A stretch of 64,000 nucleotides of DNA from Gongronella butleri (GCA_025201375.1 JAIWZP010000061.1:91749-155748); one strand, 5' to 3'. Positions 1 through 11,350 are shown, numbered from the stretch's first letter. A program made the numbers and translations. The notes: a model not told the origin generated them from the sequence alone.

Positions 1-429
1 GAAGAGGATGCCGCAGCAACAGCAGCAGCAACAGCAGCAGCAGCAGCCTCAACCAATGAGCCGGCGCCACCCCCCAGCACTACGTGGTCGCCTTACAGCC
101 TGTTTTCGACACTCATGGCCGCCACATCCACTGTGCAACAGCTAGCGCAGGCGCGCAGCAACAATGGGACCAATGGAAGCAACAACAATGCCACGACAGC
201 GCCTGCCGAGCCAAGCTCATCGGCTTCATCCACATCCTCGACGGCTGGATCTCGTCTCGACCGCGTCGACAGCTACGATTCCCTCAATTCACTCGTGAAC
301 AACAACAGCAGCAACAATGGCGCCGAGTCTTCATCGTCGTCCGCGCCAGCGGCCACAAATGAATCCTGGTCAGGCTACTTTGCAAGCTTTGTGTGGAAAC
401 AACAGGCAGAAAAAGCCAAGCAAGAATGA
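1..429 (+). CDS. 3' end of an unidentified Ala/Ser/Asn-rich protein (partial)
   Basis: The frame is open from base 1 and ends at TGA 427-429, so the 5' part lies outside the window. The visible 142 residues are low complexity: an Ala/Thr run from GCA/ACA codons, then Ser- and Asn-rich stretches. A less biased patch (SRLDRVDSYDSLNSL) and a hydrophobic/aromatic C-terminus (SWSGYFASFVWKQQAEKAKQE, last 21 residues) follow. I do not recognise a family. The codon bias matches the genes that follow, and the end looks like a genuine C-terminus rather than a chance ORF. Confidence 0.6.
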   Translation, partial: EEDAAATAAATAAAAASTNEPAPPPSTTWSPYSLFSTLMAATSTVQQLAQARSNNGTNGSNNNATTAPAEPSSSASSTSSTAGSRLDRVDSYDSLNSLVNNNSSNNGAESSSSSAPAATNESWSGYFASFVWKQQAEKAKQE

Positions 430-732
430 TCACCATGCAACAAAGCAATGAAAGGGAAAATAAACACATGTCACTGAGTGACGAAGGTCATGGGAGACAA
501 AGGGGTGGGACAAAAACTTCTTTTGTTACCTCTTCCCCTCCCCCCATTTCCTTCCTGCAACAACAACCAAAAAAAGGCGTTTCAGGATGCTGCGCCGCCT
601 CACGGCTGATGATTGGCTCTCCGATATCGTGAATTGAGCGCCCATGTATTTTTTCCCATCCCATTGTCCTTGTTCTTTTTCTTCTTTTTTTTTCCACCTT
701 TTACCTTTTTGTTTTTTTTTCGTGCACACAAC

Positions 733-1362
733 ATGGCCCCCAAGCGAGCTTCGACGACGGGAAAAAAGCAAACGACATTGCAACCCCGCATTGGTAAACA
801 GCGCGTGAAGCGTGTGACCAAGGTCGACGACGAGCACCTCCGCGCCTCGTTTCTGCAACAACCTGATGCCAAAAAGAAGAAGCTCGACGCTGCAGAACAG
901 CGCAGACTCGCGCGAATTCACTCGACCATCGATCCGGAAAAGAAGCGGCTCGATGACATGCTCGCCGAGCCCGTCGCAAAGCGCGAAATCGAAGGTAAAA
1001 AGCAATTGACACCAAAAAGCCCGTTTTTTTCTCATCCCTCTGCCCTCCATTTTGTAGTACACCAAGAGACCATGGACGAAACGGACAAGAAGCTGCGCGC
1101 TTTTGACCTGAGCTATGCCTATGGCCCCTGTGTGGGTCTCTCGCGCATGGAGCGCTGGGGTAAAGAACGAGCAACGAGCCCAAAATTGCCAGTTGGGCAT
1201 TGACAACAATTGTCTTGAGGTTGACCTCGCCTTTTTTTTATCATAGAGCGCGCGCAAACGTTGGGCTTGAATCCACCTGAAGAAATCAAAACGCTGCTGA
1301 TGGCCACCACGGCCAGAAAAAGCCAAGCTGAGTGCCTTTTTTATGGCACCGATGTCATTTGA
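733..1362 (+). CDS. POLD4: DNA polymerase delta subunit 4 (POLD4/Cdm1 family)
   Basis: Small accessory subunit of replicative DNA polymerase delta in the nucleus. Three exons are inferred: 733-994, 1058-1159 and 1247-1362, giving 159 codons plus stop, close to fission yeast Cdm1. The N-terminus is basic (MAPKRASTTGKKQTT) and includes a possible PIP-box-like QTTLQPRI stretch. The conserved C-terminal core reads LRAFDLSYAYGPCVGLSRMERW, with the last helix ERAQTLGLNPPEEIKTLL restored only by removing the second intron, which is strong support for that junction. A pyrimidine-rich tract (about 660-720) lies directly before the ATG. The last few residues after EEIKTLL are poorly conserved and the exact stop is less certain. 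Confidence 0.85.
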
Positions 1363-1911
1363 TCCTACACCATCTGCAAAGCAATCCTTTAACGCTTCAT
1401 TTTAGCGCAATTCTCTCTCTCTCTCTCTGCATATCTCTGTATCTCGCTGTGCCACTTTTTTTCAGAAATCCTCATAAACAAGATATCCCACCATTTTCAC
1501 CTTTTTTTCTTCCCTTTTTTTCGGCGGCGACATGCGGATTCTGTCAATGCATGGTCACACAAAAAAAGATCGTCGGGCATTGCTGGCTTGTGTATCCTCG
1601 GCGCGTGAATTTCCGCGTTTTGACGCGAAATGGATAAAAGTGACACGCAACTAGTGCTGAAAAAGAGATGGCAATTGAGCCAAATGGGGCGACAGAAAGC
1701 ATACGGTGTCCATGCAGCGATGGGAACGCGACTTTTTTTGTCGGTGCCTGACGCGTGTACCAATAAAATCTTTTGAAAATTCAGCAATTTGACAATGGTG
1801 GAACATTTTATTCTTAGGCTTTATGGTACAGGGCAAGCAAATCTAGTATTTACATTAAAAAAAACAGTGGTGACAACAGGGTCCATGAGAAAGAAAAAGA
1901 GGCAATACGAA
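1363..1911. other. Convergent intergenic region with 3' UTRs
   Basis: The stretch lies between the POLD4 stop and the APC4 stop on the opposite strand. It has a (CT)n run at about 1411-1428 and several oligo-T runs. An AATAAAA signal on the + strand near 1762 could serve POLD4, and TTTTATT near 1805 (AATAAAA on the - strand) could serve APC4. No further gene is visible. Confidence 0.5.
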
Positions 1912-2402
1912 TCAATTGCCCATGTCACCAATCTCAAGAACTTGATACATGCCATTGGCGCCGCCAACGGACATGATTAGTCGTCCTTGGCGACCATTGG
2001 CTCCCATGACCACTTGCGTCATGTTCTCAAGTGCCGTGTATCTCAAAATGACGTCCATCTAGCCAAAAAAAAAAAAAAGAGAGAGAGAGAGAGAGATGAA
2101 AATGTGTTGATTGACGCGCGCCCTCTCGATGCATTACCATGCTCGGGTAAGGCATGACATCTTGCCAGTCTTCAAGGGGCAGGTAGTCCAGGTCGTAATA
2201 GGGGATCGTCATGAGAAAAGAGCCGTCAATGGCATCCCTCTCGTCGGTCATGGCGGTCTTTTGAACAATCATGGCCAATTCGGCATTGTCCAGGAACTCC
2301 ATGTCCGTCACGGTCCATGCGTCGTCCATTTGGATCATCGCGTAGCCAACGGATGCGGCATTGTCCTTGGCTCGCGGCCATTCGCACCGCACAAGGATGC
2401 CT

Positions 2403-2438
<36 letters not shown>

Positions 2439-4813
2439 GCGACGCGTCAATAAGCGTGCCTTGCCCCGCTCCCGCGCTGGCCATTCACGCCAATGCATCC
2501 AACTTACACAACGATTCATCTTTTTTTACAAAGCAATAGTATTGCTGAATGGTATCCTAAGAAAAACAGGTCAAGAACGCGCGACTTTTTTTTTTTTTTT
2601 GTGCGTGCTTGTTTTACATTAGTTTCTTCGCAATAGGTGGTGACGGGGCGTGCCTGCGCGTGGAATTCGTACGGCAGGTGGAAACGGCACAGCGGGCGGA
2701 TCTGCGTGGCCGCCTTGGCAAGTGGTGTATGAAGCAGACTGTGGCACGTCTGGCGCGCCGCTTCAAACGCCACGTAAACAGACTGCGCCAAGTCAATTTC
2801 TACCACAAAAGATTAAGAAACTTTCGCGCCAGGTTCAAAAGTAATGCCAAAGCTTACCTCCACCTTCCTCGCTGGGCGTGTCGGCCTCGCTTGGCGCAAA
2901 ATAGGGCGCAAGGCTGTCAAAGCTAAAATCGTTCATCAAATAATCCGATAGCAGACGTGGATCACGAAAGAGAGGGCTTGGGCTGTCAGGTTGGTCACTC
3001 TGATTTTTGTCTGAAAGGCGCTGGATCACTAAAAAAAACAGAGAGAAATTAAAAAAAAAAGATGCGTTTTGCGATCTTTTTTTCAAATTTTTTTTTTTTT
3101 TTACCATTTTCTACCCATTGGATGAATTCGTCAAAGCGCTTGGATACCTTGCCTACGCTGGTGAGAAGCGATTGTAGCTGGGCGAGCATGTGGCGCGCAT
3201 GATCGGTGGCGGCATTGACGGCGTCCATGTTGAGCATGTCGCCATAGCGATCCTTCCAAAGCGCGTAGCCTTTGATCTTGCTGATCTGCAGGAGCAGCAA
3301 ATCGACGGTCGGCTGGATATATTGGATGATGATGCGCTGCATTGCCGCGTAGCTGTGCTGCGATCGTGCTTCCCATCGCTTGGCCTGCTGCATCGTCAGG
3401 CAATTCGTAAAATACTCGTGCGTCTCACTCGTGATATTCCCAGCCGCAAGTAAACCAAGCAGCTCCACATGTGGCAGCGACAGCGTGTCGTCTGTAAAAA
3501 AAAAAAAAAAAAAGAAAAGAAAAGGGCGTCAATCCCTTTATTTTTCTTAATTTCTCTCACGATTTTTTTTAAAAATCATCATCAACTTACTGTTCTCCTC
3601 TTGTTGGATCATGGTGATCTTTTGTGCGCTGGCTCGTGCAAGTTTGAAGACGGTGAGGTGGTGTGTGCTGAGAATCTTCAAGGACTGCTGCAAATATTCA
3701 AGCAAATAGTGAACCTGGTGATAAATGTCGGCGATTTGGCAGATTTGGCGGTTCTTTTGCTTGACGACACGGCTGTCCAGGACCATGATCTCGTACGCGT
3801 TCGATGCCTCGGACATTTCGTGCTGAAGCACCACCTGGATCGACGCCAAATCCTGCGCCACGTCCATCTGAATCACTGACGCGTCATTGGCCGCGTCGCA
3901 CGTCACTGAGCCGATGAAATACGTCCCGTTCACACTAAATACATATAAAAAGCGCGTCAATCTATGATGTGCATTGCCCAAAAAGTCAAAAAATCGCGAA
4001 CCTGAAATGGATGTTTGCGCGCTGATCACCAATTAGCAGCAAGGATGACCTGTCCTTGGAAAGACGCGGTTCATTGGGAAGCGTCGCATTGACCTGCCGT
4101 CGACCAGGCTCAGGACTAGCAAGAAAGTAGAGAAATACGTGTCAACATCGTGTTTTTTTTTATCTTTCTTCATGCTTTTTAGACTCCTTACAGAGGCATT
4201 GGCGGTGGCTGCTTGGAAAGCGATGGATAAAACTGACCAATATCGAAAAAATGGGGATCAAATGAGGGCTAAAAAAATAAAAAAAGGCGAGGTATGAGTT
4301 CGCGTCGCTTTCTAGCCACTGGCGATTAAAAAAGTATGTTTACCACGACATTGGGCTTGACGGGCGGCGCATAGTCAATCCATTGCAGGCTTGTGACGGC
4401 GGGCAAGGAGTTTGCGGCATTGCTCGTGGTGTCGGTGTCCGGCAGCGGCCAACATTGGCGTGGTTCAAGCGTGGGCTCGCGCGAGTCGACAAGAAACACG
4501 GTGCCCTGGTCCGTGCCAACTGCAAATTGCTGGCCTAGGAACAACACGAGTGTGAGCAAAACGCGAGAAAGGGGAGAAAGCAAAAAATACCATTTGGGTG
4601 CCAAGCGACCGTGCTGATCGTCGCCTTCCACGGCGGCAGCGACCATTCGCGCGAGATGCCCATGCGACACAGCGACAAAGAATTGTCGTCAAACAGCAAA
4701 ACACAAAGATCATTAGCAGGGCTCCAGTGGATGGAGCGCAGCACCTGTGGAAACACAACACGGTCGTAGAGAGGAAACGCGTCCGGCTGCGGATCAAGCG
4801 GAAACATACACAA
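1912..4813 (-). CDS. APC4: Anaphase-promoting complex subunit 4 (APC4)
   Basis: Scaffold subunit of the anaphase-promoting complex, the ubiquitin ligase that drives mitotic exit. The gene is split by many short introns. The N-terminal exons encode WD40 blades (VLRSIHWSPANDLCVLLFDD, then ATISTVAWHPNG and FAVGTDQGTVFLVD). Exons at about 3100-3460 encode the helical APC4 domain (LLGLLAAGNITSETHEYF and RYGDMLNMDAVNAA stretches), matching the order in the family. The last exons end GGANGMYQVLEIGDMGN before TGA. The start ATG is taken at 4813 (an in-frame Met at 4807 is possible). POP5 lies 72 bp upstream in the same orientation. Intron borders were read by eye. One intron begins GTA plus an A-run of about 17. 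Confidence 0.85.
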
Positions 4814-4885
4814 ATTAGAAAAAAAAGAGAAAGAGAAAGAAACAGGAACAAAAGAAAGAAAAAGAAAAAAAGGGGGGCGCGCTTT

Positions 4886-5636
4886 TTATTCCAGCCTTTT
4901 TATTTTTGCTTCGTTTGCATGAATTTTTTCAACCACGCTGTGGATTCGCCCTAAAAATGCAAAAATTGAGCCCTTTTTTTTCTGCCCTGCCACATTGATC
5001 CATCCATACTCTTACCTTGCTTCTCCATGCGTGCTTGCTCTTCCAGGTACAGCATCCGATCGCGCTCAATCGCGTATTTTTGAATAAAGATTAGCGTGCC
5101 TTGAAACAAAGGGCAAAAAAAAAAAAAAAAAATCAATTTTTGTGCCATTCCCAGTGCTCAATGGGTCTCTTACCGGACACTTGTAAGGTGCGGAAGCTGC
5201 ATGGTATAGGGCCAACCTTTTTGATGAAAAAGATGCTGGACAAAAGCATATCCACATGCTCGCGTGGTGCGCGCATGATTCCGAGACGCGTGTCTGGATT
5301 GAACCATTTGACTATTTTGAAAAAAAAAAAAAAAAGCACGCAGTGTCAGTCGCGTCTAGGCAAGTTTTCATGCTGCGGACAGCCGTCATTGAGACGCGCG
5401 CACACGCAGCTGTTTTATCGCCCGTAATGGCTGCCTTGTCGCGTTTTTTGGGCAATACCTTGCAATGGTTTGAGGTAGCCTGCGCCAATGTCGCCGTACG
5501 TCGTCGCCACCATTTGCCGGATGCAGTGGAAGATCGTCGACTCGTCGACGTCAAGGGGTATCTGCGACGTTTGGCCCTGAAACGCGTCGTCTTGCACTAT
5601 CTCGAACAAGATCCACCGGTTCTTGATACGGACCAT
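4886..5636 (-). CDS. POP5: Ribonuclease P/MRP subunit POP5
   Basis: Protein subunit of RNase P and RNase MRP, acting in tRNA 5' processing and rRNA processing in the nucleus. Four exons are inferred: 5636-5459, 5311-5174, 5099-5016 and 4950-4886, which total 155 codons with stop and keep the frame. The start has the family's MVRIKNRWILFEI signature. Splicing restores YLKPLQVKWFNPDTRLGIMR and SFRTLQVSGTLIFIQKYAIE, the two core motifs of the fold. The C-terminus is a charged helix ending IKRLE. All three introns are recognisable by GT..AG and a pyrimidine-rich 3' end. Confidence 0.9.
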
Positions 5637-5703
5637 AGGTGAAAAGCAAGGTGAATCAGGAAAGAAAAAATGGCAATAGAGAAGACAAAAAAAAAAAAAA
5701 AAA

Positions 5704-7240
5704 TGCATCTTTTTCAAGTTCAATTGGCCCCTTGGTTATGCGATATCTCCGCCGCAGCTGCCAATTTTTCATTTTTCGCGCCAATCTGGAGCAAGTGCAT
5801 TTTTAAGAGAGCAAAGCCCAGAAAGTGGAACGACGGGTGCATCAATTGAGAGATGTGTTGCAGGGACAAACGAAAGAAATAGAAGTTTTTAATCATAATC
5901 AGCATTTTATCCTATTTTGCAATAAAAATTGTTCTGCAGGCAGCGCGCAGGATAGTGCCGGCACTCAGAGTGAAAACCTTGCTGTAATTTCGGACGGGGA
6001 ACGCGATTTGCAAGCTGCTCCAAGCCATTGGGCAACAAATCACGCAAATCAAAATTGGCCATGGCGAGCCCTCCAAACAAAAATCGAAAAAAAAGAGGGC
6101 GATCCATCCGTTACGAAACGAACAATGGCCGATTTTCGATTAACCTTCAAGCGCATATTACAGGGGAAAAACTCGTCCATAGAGCCGCGATGACGCATCC
6201 GCTAGCAAGAGAACATTCCAGATGCATGTGTTGATGAGGAACAGGCGCCAATCAGGGATATCTGCTTTAAATTGGCAGAGATCATATCACTGTACCGCCA
6301 ACAACTTTGAACTTGTAAATTTTTGCTCTTTAATATCGCATTGCTCAATCGGATTTGAGCTGCCGCGCGTCAAACACACTGCAATGTATGAAGCACTTGT
6401 TTGTAACATGCTGTGCACGAAACATGGCAATAATATACATGACTATGATAGGGAAACTCGTTTTTGGAGCCGTTTTGTTGTCTTTGGGCTGTTTGTCGGC
6501 AAAATCACTACCAACAACAATGCATGCGATTTGAATCCATGTTTCTAAGCTTACTCGTTCAAATGAGCCCACTCTTGAGGCTCTGTATCCACTGGATGGC
6601 ATGCAATGGCCATTTTCAAAAATCACGGATTTTCCAAGGGATACAGTCGATCGGCGGATCCTCAGGTCACCACGCCATTCAACCACATGGTAAACAATCC
6701 TTGATAACCGATAGAAATGCAATAAAGACAAGGGTCCATCGACTGGTTTTTGTGTAAAATGCAAGCTGCTCGCATTTTTGGTCCAATGCTAACTTAACAA
6801 GAAATGACCACTGAGCATGTAAAACGATATCAGCAGAAAGAGCACGGTCTGGCGCGTACGTGGATATCCATGATCAATGAAAAAAAGCGAGTTTCAGCAG
6901 AGTTAGCATAGAAGGATCTTTTTGCCGAAAACTTTGAACGTGCGGTGGTTTACGCTACGATTATGGTACGCGCTCGCTGAATACTATCAATTTATGCTTC
7001 GGATACGTACCTTGCTGATGGAGGCATTAGCGTGGCATCATCATGCTCTACTTGCAGAGAAATTCACGAGTGGATTTCAAGACAAAATCGCGAGTTGCAC
7101 GTCAACGCGCAAGTTGACCACGCTCTTTTTTTGGCATTTCTCGTGGTTTCTCCATGCCCTTTCTCTTATGGGGAAGTTTGGTGCAATTCTGCAGATTTGA
7201 TTTTCGATTTTGGTTTGGACACTCGGTCACGGCTGATTTG
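5704..7240. repeat. Dispersed repeat family R1, forward fragment plus inverted copy
   Basis: Bases 5704-6240 are clearly related, in the same direction, to 10050-10700. Shared words include CGCGCCAATCTG, AGAGAGCAAAGCCCAGAAAGTG and CAAATCAAAATTGGCCATGGCGAGCC. Bases about 6430-7240 match the reverse complement of 10760-11130 and 53455-54150; for example CCACGCCATTCAACCACATGG here pairs with CCATGTGATTGAATGGCGTGG at 10970. So a direct and an inverted piece sit side by side. Short ORFs in it are not conserved between copies and are not called. Confidence 0.75.
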
Positions 7241-8047
7241 GATTTTCCGGTGTCCCGCTTTTGATAGCTGCAATTTGCCTCCCACTTAGTTTTCCAGCTC
7301 GCCATTTCATATTAGGACGGTATTCGAGTCGCGTTTAGCAGGTTTGGCAATTAAAAACGTTGATTCGTATTGAATATTATCAAGAAAATCTCTTTTTTTT
7401 TGTAGCATGAATCCAACGTTTCATTGTGTACAGACCTCAATGGTAGCCTGTCCACTTGCGTGTCATCCTTGTCGTCGTCGTGGTCAAAATTTAAGTTGAC
7501 AATGGACACCCTTTAGAGATGCACCATTTTTTGAAGGCTTCATTTGTGCTAGCCGCAATCAGACAAGGGAACTTCTTGCTGGGCACAACAAGCCCTGGGT
7601 TTCTTGTGCCATATGCTTGAAGTTCTTTGACTGACGGCCCCAGACTGCGGTAACCACAGCGCCCTGGAAGTTGTATGAAAGCGATATGTCAAACTAGTGC
7701 ATCCTGCTGATCAGGGGTGATTGGCTTTGTAATTTAATATTTGCATATTGGCCGTACCATTGGTTATGCTTGTCAGTTATTTAAAGCCTTATATCTTGCC
7801 CAAAAGCAACCAGGGATGGTAACACCTCGGGCATTTTTTTTTGTACTTCAGAACCCTGCGTAGCAAGATCTTGGCTTATTTTTACGTCTGTGCGACAACA
7901 TAATGCGACAATCGCGAAAGAAGGCGCGGGACCTCGGCATTATCAGTATACCTGGTAGTTATAAAGCGCAATTTTTATTGTTTCTCTCCTGCTAGCCTTA
8001 GTTCTCTCTGTCTCTCTCTCTCTCTTTCTCTCTCTTTTGTCAAATCA
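7241..8047. other. Intergenic region; upstream of secreted-protein copy 1
   Basis: There is no convincing gene here. From about 7640 to 8047 the sequence is related to 9220-9642 upstream of copy 2 (shared CTGCTGATCAGGGGTGAT and GTCAGTTATTTAAA), so the promoter was duplicated with the gene. A TTATAAAG box lies near 7958, about 85 bp before the ATG, and a CT-rich tract (about 8005-8038) precedes the start. Confidence 0.6.
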
Positions 8048-8435
8048 ATGAAATTTGCTACCCTTTTGTGCTTGGTCTTGTTTCTTGATCATTGCCAGTG
8101 TCCGCGCTGACTCCTCTTGCAGTAAGAATGCTTGGATCAAGGTGTGCGTCAAGTCGGTGCAAGGCGCTGCTGTGACTGGAAATATGTACGTCACTAGCGG
8201 CAAAGACGCGCTCACCATCCCCGACTACTCACTGATCCCTGCGTTCGAAAAAATGATGGGTGGCACCTGCTCGTACGATCGCAGTACCAATCACTTCTTC
8301 TGCCAGACCAACACTAATTGGAGGTCGGCGTACTGGTCTGGTATTATGAACATTGAATTTGACTGCAGCCTTAGGCCTTACATGGCTTATAATCAAGACT
8401 GGGCGTCGTATGACTACTATTGCCGTGGTCTTTGA
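8048..8435 (+). pseudogene. Secreted cysteine-rich protein, copy 1, frameshifted in the signal peptide
   Basis: This is a tandem paralogue of the gene at 9643. The ATG at 8048 aligns with the copy-2 start, but near 8080-8084 this copy has one extra base (TCTTGTTTCTTGATC against TCTTGGCCTTGATC). The ATG frame therefore ends early at a TGA where copy 2 has the signal-peptide end. The downstream frame is intact, with all six cysteines and the stop at 8433-8435, and encodes NAWIKVCVKSVQGAAVTG and YWSGIMNIEFDC like copy 2. It could be a recent pseudogene, a sequencing error, or a gene using a non-ATG start. No ATG lies in the long frame before the mature part. Confidence 0.65.
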
Positions 8436-8439
8436 TAAA

Positions 8440-9170
8440 ATAAAATGCAATCGCTCCAATCTCAAAAGCAGAAATTTACAAGTGAGGATCTTGCTGAAAT
8501 ATCGGACGCGGGATGCGATTTGCAAGCTGCTCTAGGACATTGCGCCGCAAATCATGCAAATCAAAATTGGCTGTGGCGAGCCCTCAAAACAAAAATCGAA
8601 AAACCGGGTCTCCAGATGGGCGCCAAACTTGGGTACAGGAACAATCGCACAGGGAAACCTACAATAATGCCAAAAAAGAGGTCAATACATCTGTTGCAAA
8701 ACGAGCAATGGCCGATTTTCGATAAAACTTTAACCGCGAATTGCATGGGAAAAACGCGCTCATATAGCCGCGCTCACGCATCCACTAGCAAGAGACACTC
8801 TCAGGCGAATATATCGATTAGAAGCAGGGCGTGTAACTCGACGTCTGACGCGGTATTTCACGCGTCGAAAATTCGTGGTTTTCGAAAAATGATGACAGCG
8901 CGCCATCCAGGGGTCGCAGATCTCCCGGGGTGGGGCCCAATCGAACAAGAACCATGTGCCATTGTCAGTCTCAATGCATATTTCATATTCTTCCAAGGAA
9001 CAGTTGAAAAAATTGACAAAAATCACGCCAAAAATTGGTTTTATTGATTTTCTCGATGATCGCCATTATTGACGCGTCTGAAATTTGAACCTGTGATCAC
9101 ATCATGGCAGTTGAAACATATCACATACAGGTTTGACAATCTCATTGTCTGTTCCAAAGGAGTCATTTGA
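8440..9170 (+). repeat. Dispersed repeat R1, copy downstream of secreted-protein copy 1
   Basis: It starts within a few bases of the copy-1 stop. It matches 6000-6240 and 10370-10730 (GCGATTTGCAAGCTGCTC, CAAATCAAAATTGGC, GGCCGATTTTCGAT) and then jumps to the end part shared with 11030-11340 (TCCAGGGGTCGCAGATCTCCCGGGG). Relative to 10050-11340 it lacks both the start and a middle portion, so it is internally deleted. Confidence 0.7.
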
Positions 9171-9642
9171 CAAAAAAAAAAGCCTCCACGAGTTGCAGCA
9201 CCTTGTAAATGCTATACTGGATGCCGGTCTCCTGCGGGTAAATCACGGCACCCTAAAAACTGTATGAAAGCGGTATGACAAAGAGGTGCATGCTGCTGAT
9301 CAGGGGTGATCGGCTTTGTAATTTAATCCCTGCATTCTGGCCGTGAAATCCATTGGCTATGCTCGTCAGTTATTTAAAAACTGGACGTTTTGCCCAAAAG
9401 TAACCAGGGATCGGGGGCTCCTGTGGCTTTTTTTTTTGTACTTGAGTGCACTGCGTATCAAGATGTGGGCTTATTTTTACGTCTGTGCGACTGCATAATG
9501 TAACATTCGCGAAAGAGTGTGCGGGCCCTCGGGTAAATCAGTAAACTCCGCTGTCATTTCTAGGATAAAAAGCGCGATTTTATTGTGTCGTTCCTGCATA
9601 TCTCAGATCTCTCTGTCTCTGTCTCTCTCTTTTGTCAAATCA
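9171..9642. promoter_or_regulatory. Duplicated upstream region of secreted-protein copy 2
   Basis: It is homologous to 7640-8047 upstream of copy 1. A GGATAAAAAG box near 9563 lies about 75 bp before the ATG. A CT-rich tract at about 9606-9632 and TTTTGTCAAATCA directly before the ATG are shared by both copies, which suggests a conserved core promoter and leader. Confidence 0.5.
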
Positions 9643-10029
9643 ATGAAGTTTGCTACCCTTTTGTGCTTGGTCTTGGCCTTGATCATTGCCAGTGTCCGCG
9701 CTGACTACACTTGCAGTCAAAATGCTTGGATCAAGGTGTGTGTCAAGTCGGTGCAAGGCACCAGTGTGACTGGAAAAATGTTCATCACTAGCGGCAAAGG
9801 CGCGTTCGCCATTCCCAACTATTCACTGATGCCTCCTTTCCAAAGAATGATGGGTGGCACCTGCACGTATGATCGCAATTCCAATGACTTTTACTGCAAG
9901 ACCACAACTCAATGGAAGTCGGCGTACTGGTCTGGCATTATGAACATTGAATTCGACTGCAACAGCGTGCCTTACATGGGCTACAGTCAAGATTGGAAGT
10001 CGTATGATTATTACTGCCGTGGTATTTGA
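9643..10029 (+). CDS. Small secreted six-cysteine protein, copy 2 (intact)
   Basis: This 128-residue single-exon protein starts with a typical signal peptide (MKFATLLCLVLALIIASVRA, cleavage likely before DYTC). The mature part of about 108 residues has six cysteines, enough for three disulfides, and a high share of Tyr, Trp and Ser. It has no transmembrane segment after the signal. I do not recognise a family, and no function should be assigned from sequence alone. The gene sits inside a repeat island (R1 copies on both sides) and is duplicated with its promoter, the usual setting of fast-evolving secreted proteins. The start is fixed by the signal peptide and by alignment to copy 1. Confidence 0.85.
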   Translation: MKFATLLCLVLALIIASVRADYTCSQNAWIKVCVKSVQGTSVTGKMFITSGKGAFAIPNYSLMPPFQRMMGGTCTYDRNSNDFYCKTTTQWKSAYWSGIMNIEFDCNSVPYMGYSQDWKSYDYYCRGI

Positions 10030-10049
10030 TAAAAATAAAATGAAATAAA

Positions 10050-11350
10050 ATGCTTCTTTTTCAAGCTCAATGGGCCTCTTGGCTCAGCGATTTTTTGCTG
10101 CAGCTGCCAAATTCCATTTTTCGCGCCAATCTGAAGTGCATTTTTAAGAGAGCAAAGCCCAGAAAGTGAAACGACGGATGCATCAATTGAGTGATGTGTT
10201 ACAGGGGAAATCGAAAGAAATGAGCCTTTTTGGGAATAACCAAGCATTTCATTCAACTTGGCAATAAAAGTTGTCCTGCCGGCCAGCGCGCAGGATAGGT
10301 GCCAGCGCGCAGGATAGGTGCCGGCGCGCAGCAAGTGAAGATCCAGCTGTAACATCGAACGAGGGACGCGATTTGTAAGCTGTTCCAAGTCATTGGGCTG
10401 CAAATCGTGCAAATCAAAATTGGCCATGGCGAGCCTTCAAAACAAAAATCAAAAAAGCAGATCCTCAGAATTGCGTCAAACTTACACACAAGAACAATCG
10501 CATACGCAAATCGACAAAAATGCGAAAAAAGAGGGCAAGTCATCTGTTGCGAAACGAGCAATGGCAGATTTTCGATTAAACTTCAATCGCGAATTGCATG
10601 GAAAAAACACGTCCATAGAGCCACACTGACGCGTCCACTAGCAACAGACACTCCCAGATGCATAGATTGATTACGAACAGGCGCGTGTAACTCGACGTCT
10701 GACGCGGTATTTCACGCGTCGAAAATTATTAATGATTTTCGAACCGCGTTAAAAATGCCAAAAAACCACTTTATTTGTTGATCATGAATGTCCACATACG
10801 CAGCGAGCCATGCTCTTTCTGATGGTGTTTGTTTCTCGGAAATCCAGGCACTTTTCATCGAGATGCCCTTGAGTCGAAAAAAAAATTTAAGATGCAATTT
10901 GCGCGGAAACCTGTCAATGGACCTCTGGCTTTTATCTCGTTTCCGTCGGTGAATGAGGGCGACGTACCATGTGATTGAATGGCGTGGCGATCTGAGGACC
11001 TAAATTTCTCCATTTTCAGCCCTTCGAGCATACTCCTGTGAAAATTTGTGGTTTTCGAAAAATGTGGACAGCGCGTCATCCAGGGGTCGCAGATCTCCCG
11101 GGGGGCCCAGTCGAACGAGAAACGCGTGAAACTGTTAGGCTCATGCATACGTTTCTTATTCTCCATGTAGCAGTTGGAAAAAAATCGATAAACCCACTCT
11201 AAAAATTGGTTTATCGTGATTTTCTCGACGACCACCATTATCGACGCGCCCGAAAATTGAACCAGTAACTTCATCATGGCCGTTGAAACATATCACAGGC
11301 AGGCATGACGATCTCAATGTCTGTTCCAAGGGGGCATCTGACAAAAAAAG
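10050..11350 (+). repeat. Dispersed repeat R1, longest copy
   Basis: It starts about 20 bp after the copy-2 stop. It contains both the 5' part shared with 5704-6240 and the 3' part shared with 53690-54260 (TCCACATACGCAGC, GCTCTTTCTGATG, GATGAGGACCTAAATTT-like words). It also contains a local triplication of GCGCGCAGGATAGGTGCC (10285-10330). Short ORFs on the minus strand here recur in altered form in other copies but carry no recognisable domain. Confidence 0.7.

Noticed and set aside
613..1203. Single 196-codon frame through POLD4
   Set aside because: It starts in the pyrimidine-rich leader and runs through an intron; the spliced model restores the family's C-terminal motif.
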